From JAZFYD01 sp036443405 (GTDB lineage: Bacteria > Planctomycetota > PLA2), in the NCBI GenBank assembly GCA_036443405.1, contig JAZFYD010000178.1, positions 1 to 15,776 of the forward strand: DNA of 15,776 nucleotides. The letters run 5' to 3'. The translations under genes were made by a program, and so were the position numbers. How positions within the stretch are numbered: the stretch's first letter is position 1; each line of letters starts with the position of its first letter. This document shows positions 12,931 to 15,776 of the stretch, one piece after another. Under the pieces are notes generated by a model, which saw only the letters and a program-made list of their open reading frames with translations, was not told the origin of the DNA and ran no database searches.

Positions 12931-13551
12931 CTAACGCTTGATCTGAACCTTCAAGTCCTCGATCCCGTGAAACGTCAGGAGGACCGCATCGGTCGCGGCG
13001 TAGTGATCGAACAGATCCTCCAGGACCTGCTCATCGCCGGGCCAGGGGTACGCGAAGATCAATCCGAAATCATCGACGTCGAGGCCGAGGTCCTCATAGG
13101 CGTCGGCGCCGCCGGATTCGATCCACGCGGTTTCCGCGATCGAGTCCAGCCACGGCTCACCGCCTTCGGGGATGTAGGAACCGTGCGAGAACGTCACGTC
13201 GAGGTTGTGTTCCGCGGCGAGTTCACGTGACTCGTCCACAAGCTCGTCGGCGATCTCGATGCCGTAGGTTTCGTACCCTTGCATCGCCGCAAGGCACGCG
13301 ACGACACCGATGCCGCTCCCCCATTCACAAAACGTGTTCTCGGGAACGATGTCGGCCTTGCGCACGGCGGCGAGCACTTCGTACACGCGCACGAAGTCGC
13401 TCGGTACAAACCCCGGGAGCGTTCCGCCATCCTGCGACTCCAGAAACGCCTCGATGCGCCGATCGGCGGCGTTCAGGAGCTCCTCGACCTCCGACGGCAA
13501 CTCGACCGTCTTCACGGCCAGTTTTCTCGCGACGAGCGCCACTGGGATCAC
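12931..13551 (-). CDS. Class I SAM-dependent methyltransferase-like protein
   Basis: A 206-residue protein with a Rossmann methyltransferase core. Motif I is FCEWGSGIG (74-82) and the next strand ends in the acidic residue of YGIEI (Glu99), both for S-adenosylmethionine. DFGLIFAYPWPGDE (161-174) occupies the motif IV position; YPWP is seen in several protein and small-molecule methyltransferases. The substrate is unknown. The start is taken as GTG 13551, which overlaps the TGA of the upstream dehydrogenase in a GTGA (four-base overlap), suggesting translational coupling; the open frame further upstream only overlaps the dehydrogenase. GTG 13542 or 13515 are alternatives. No good ribosome site is visible, which fits coupling. 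A methyltransferase acting on the dehydrogenase is possible but is pure inference from coupling. Confidence 0.8.
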   Translation of the reverse strand: MIPVALVARKLAVKTVELPSEVEELLNAADRRIEAFLESQDGGTLPGFVPSDFVRVYEVLAAVRKADIVPENTFCEWGSGIGVVACLAAMQGYETYGIEIADELVDESRELAAEHNLDVTFSHGSYIPEGGEPWLDSIAETAWIESGGADAYEDLGLDVDDFGLIFAYPWPGDEQVLEDLFDHYAATDAVLLTFHGIEDLKVQIKR

Positions 13552-15776
13552 ACGCCCAAGGATTTCAGCTGCCGGTTCGCCACCGCGAGCATGGCGAAGT
13601 CGTGCGCGGGCGTCGACTGCAACTCCGCGAGGAGTTGTTCCGTGCGCGCGATGATCGGTCGCCGCCCGTCGGCCCACGCTGCGATCGCCTCCTCCGACGT
13701 CGCGCCGTCGGGGCGCACGTCGAGAATACGCTGCGTCAGGTCACTCTGGGCCGCGAACAGGTCATCGACGATCGCGACCACCGCCTGCTTGTTCCAGGCC
13801 GTGTCGGCGGGTAGCGACTCGGCTGCCCTGCGCAGCCAATCGAAGCCGAACCGAGCGCCGATGCCAAAGTAGGTTCGGGCCACCTCGAGGACCGGCAGCT
13901 GGATGCGTCGCGCCAACCGCTCGATGTCCCACGCCGAAAACAGCACCGGCAAGATCGCGACGTGGCGCGCGACGTCCTCCGGCACACCCTGCGCACCATA
14001 GATCGCTTCGGTCTCCTCGACGAGCTTGCGATTCGCCTGCGACAGCACGTCGACGATGCCCTCGCTCAACTCGCGCACGCCCGACTCGTAGGCGTCGATC
14101 GTCTTTCCTATGTCGATGCCGAAACCGCCTTCGCGCAAACACCACGCGGTGCTGCGCTGCAGCAGCCGGCCGCCCTCGGCGAGCATCACGGCCTGCAGCG
14201 TCGCCGGCACCTGGTTGTCGAGCGCCTCGATCGAACGCCAGAGCTGGCGGATGCCGAGCGTCTCGCGGCTCACAACGTACGCACGCGCGATGTCCGGCGC
14301 CGGCATTCCGGAGACCTCTTTCACCTCGTGGATGAACGCCAGTCCCACGCGGTTGATGATGCTGTTGGTCAGGACCGTCGCGACGATCTCGCGGCGCAGC
14401 CGGTGCTTCTCGATCAGTTCGGGGAAACGTTCGCGCAGCGGTTCCGGGAAATATCGTTTCAGATCCCCCTGCATGTACGGATCATCCGGGATGTCGGAAT
14501 TGAGCAACTCGTCGTAGAGCTCGATCTTGGCGTAAGCGAGGAGCACGGACAGCTCCGGCCGCGTGAACCCGAGGCCCTCCTTGAAACGGTCTTTCAACTC
14601 CTCGTCGTCCGGAAGATCCTCGAGACGACGGCTGAGGCGGTTCTGTCGTTCCAACGTCCGCATGTAGCGTGCGATGCGATCGAGCAGGTGCCCGCCCAGT
14701 TGGTGCGTGACAGTGATGGCCTGCGTCTGGAGATAGTTATCGCGCAGCACGAGCACCGAGACCTCTTCGGTCATCTCGCCGAGCAGCACGTCGCGTTCGG
14801 GCCGCGTGATGGTGCCGGCCTTTTCCGCTTCGCGTAGCAGGATCTTGATGTTGACCTCGTGATCCGAGCAGTCGACGCCCGCGGAGTTATCGATCGCGTC
14901 GGTGTTGAGGCGCCCACCCGTGCGCCCGAACTCGACCCGCGCGCGCTGGGTCATCCCGAGGTTTGCGCCTTCGCCGATCACGCGGGCCCGCAGTTCCTTC
15001 GCGCCGACACGCACGGCGTTGTTCGCGTGGTCGCCGACATCCGCGTGGCTCTCCGCCTCCGCTTTCACATACGTCCCGATGCCGCCGAACCAGAGCAATT
15101 CGACATCAGCCCGCAGGATCGCCTGGATGAGCTCGCTGGGCGTCAAGCGATCCGCGTCGATGCCGAACGCCGCTTTCAGCTGCGCGTTGATCGGGATCGA
15201 TTTCGCTTTGCGCTCGAACACGCCGCCGCCTTCGGAAATCGTCGACGCGTCGTAGTCCGTCCACGAGGAACGTGGCAACTTGAACAAACGGGAGCGCTCC
15301 GCGAAGCTCTTCGCGATGTCCGGGTCCGGATCCACGAAGATGTGCAGGTGGTTGAACGCCGCGATCAGGCGGATGTGCTCGGACAACAGCATCCCGTTGC
15401 CGAAAACGTCGCCCGACATGTCGCCGACACCGACGACGGTGAAATCCTCGGTCTGCGTGTCCTTGCCGGCTTCGCGGAAGTGCCGCTTGACGGATTCCCA
15501 TGCGCCGCGCGCGGTGATGCCCATCACCTTGTGGTCGTAGCCGGCGGATCCGCCGGAAGCGAACGCGTCGTCCAGCCAGAATCCGTGGTCCATCGAGATG
15601 CCGTTCGCGATGTCGCTGAACGTCGCTGTGCCCTTGTCGGCGGCCACCACGAGGTACGGATCGTTGTCGTCGTGAATACGAATATCGGGCGGCGGAACGA
15701 TCGCGTCGCCCTCGAGGTTGTCCGTCACGTCGAGCATCGCGCGCATCATGATGCGGTAACACTCCTGGACCTCGGC
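13548..15776 (-). CDS. NAD-specific glutamate dehydrogenase, large type (3' part only)
   Basis: The C-terminal 742 residues of the large bacterial NAD-glutamate dehydrogenase (whole proteins are about 1,500-1,600 residues), which converts glutamate to 2-oxoglutarate and ammonia with NAD. The frame stays open through base 15776, reading AEVQECYRIMMRAMLDVTDN before the first in-frame Met, so the gene starts outside the window. Visible: the catalytic Lys in PYLVVAADKGTATFSD (Lys48 of the part seen), the segment HGFWLDDAFASGGS, the dinucleotide-binding loop VGVGDMSGDVFGNG (115-128), GGIGTYVKA, and GEGANLGMTQ with NTDAIDNSAGVDCSDHEVN. The long helical C-terminal domain follows to LKSLGV. No internal disruption is seen. 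Its stop codon overlaps the start of the methyltransferase gene. Confidence 0.95.
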   Translation of the reverse strand, partial: AEVQECYRIMMRAMLDVTDNLEGDAIVPPPDIRIHDDNDPYLVVAADKGTATFSDIANGISMDHGFWLDDAFASGGSAGYDHKVMGITARGAWESVKRHFREAGKDTQTEDFTVVGVGDMSGDVFGNGMLLSEHIRLIAAFNHLHIFVDPDPDIAKSFAERSRLFKLPRSSWTDYDASTISEGGGVFERKAKSIPINAQLKAAFGIDADRLTPSELIQAILRADVELLWFGGIGTYVKAEAESHADVGDHANNAVRVGAKELRARVIGEGANLGMTQRARVEFGRTGGRLNTDAIDNSAGVDCSDHEVNIKILLREAEKAGTITRPERDVLLGEMTEEVSVLVLRDNYLQTQAITVTHQLGGHLLDRIARYMRTLERQNRLSRRLEDLPDDEELKDRFKEGLGFTRPELSVLLAYAKIELYDELLNSDIPDDPYMQGDLKRYFPEPLRERFPELIEKHRLRREIVATVLTNSIINRVGLAFIHEVKEVSGMPAPDIARAYVVSRETLGIRQLWRSIEALDNQVPATLQAVMLAEGGRLLQRSTAWCLREGGFGIDIGKTIDAYESGVRELSEGIVDVLSQANRKLVEETEAIYGAQGVPEDVARHVAILPVLFSAWDIERLARRIQLPVLEVARTYFGIGARFGFDWLRRAAESLPADTAWNKQAVVAIVDDLFAAQSDLTQRILDVRPDGATSEEAIAAWADGRRPIIARTEQLLAELQSTPAHDFAMLAVANRQLKSLGV

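Noticed and set aside
13552..13677. Upstream extension of the methyltransferase inside the dehydrogenase gene
   Set aside because: The extra residues are an out-of-frame reading of the dehydrogenase C-terminus; GTG 13551 gives the usual stop-start overlap.
13962..14837. 291-codon plus-strand frame opposite the glutamate dehydrogenase
   Set aside because: The dehydrogenase reading is continuous and strongly conserved on the minus strand; this frame is its shadow.

Overview
The window is about 15.8 kb of GC-rich bacterial chromosome, densely packed with ordinary-looking genes on both strands. No rRNA, tRNA, CRISPR array, phage genes or transposase were seen. The best guess for the source is a Planctomycetota-type bacterium. 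This rests on a sigma factor with a huge carboxypeptidase-regulatory-like extension, an IPT/TIG secreted protein, a large NAD-glutamate dehydrogenase and small palindromic repeats between genes. A myxobacterial or related lineage is not excluded, because there is no marker gene.

Layout. 34-2031 (-): membrane M48 (HtpX-like) protease with a long C-terminal extension. 2044-2324: two 73-bp-spaced copies of a palindromic repeat and an intrinsic terminator. 2325-4243 (-): two-gene operon of a small lipoprotein and a secreted protein with about five IPT/TIG domains. 4244-4521: divergent promoter region. 4522-7365 (+): sigma-70/ECF factor, then one membrane segment, then about 730 residues of beta-sandwich repeats, all in one polypeptide. 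7368-8147 (-): exported dienelactone-hydrolase-family protein, ending 2 bp from the sigma gene. 8230-10347 (+): MoxR AAA+ ATPase and CoxE-like VWA protein, the pair separated by two palindromic repeats. 10346-10490: MITE-like element with terminal inverted repeats. 10508-12172 (-): operon of a GNAT acetyltransferase and two tandem parvulin-type lipoproteins. 12306-12689 (-): GspG-like pseudopilin. 12690-12930: strand-asymmetric pyrimidine/purine block. 12931-15776 (-): methyltransferase translationally coupled to the 3' half of an NAD-glutamate dehydrogenase, which runs off the right edge.

How it fits together. Several products are predicted to act at the envelope: M48 protease, lipoproteins, IPT protein, the parvulins and the tethered sigma factor. 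The strongest candidate for an undescribed system is the one-piece transmembrane sigma factor transcribed divergently from the lipoprotein/IPT operon. It could sense an outside signal directly and switch on its neighbour, without a separate anti-sigma factor; no anti-sigma gene is visible in this window. A second theme is a family of short palindromes that occurs in three places, always as two copies. One copy supplies the ribosome binding site of the VWA gene. Bases 1-33 hold only the region downstream of the M48 gene.
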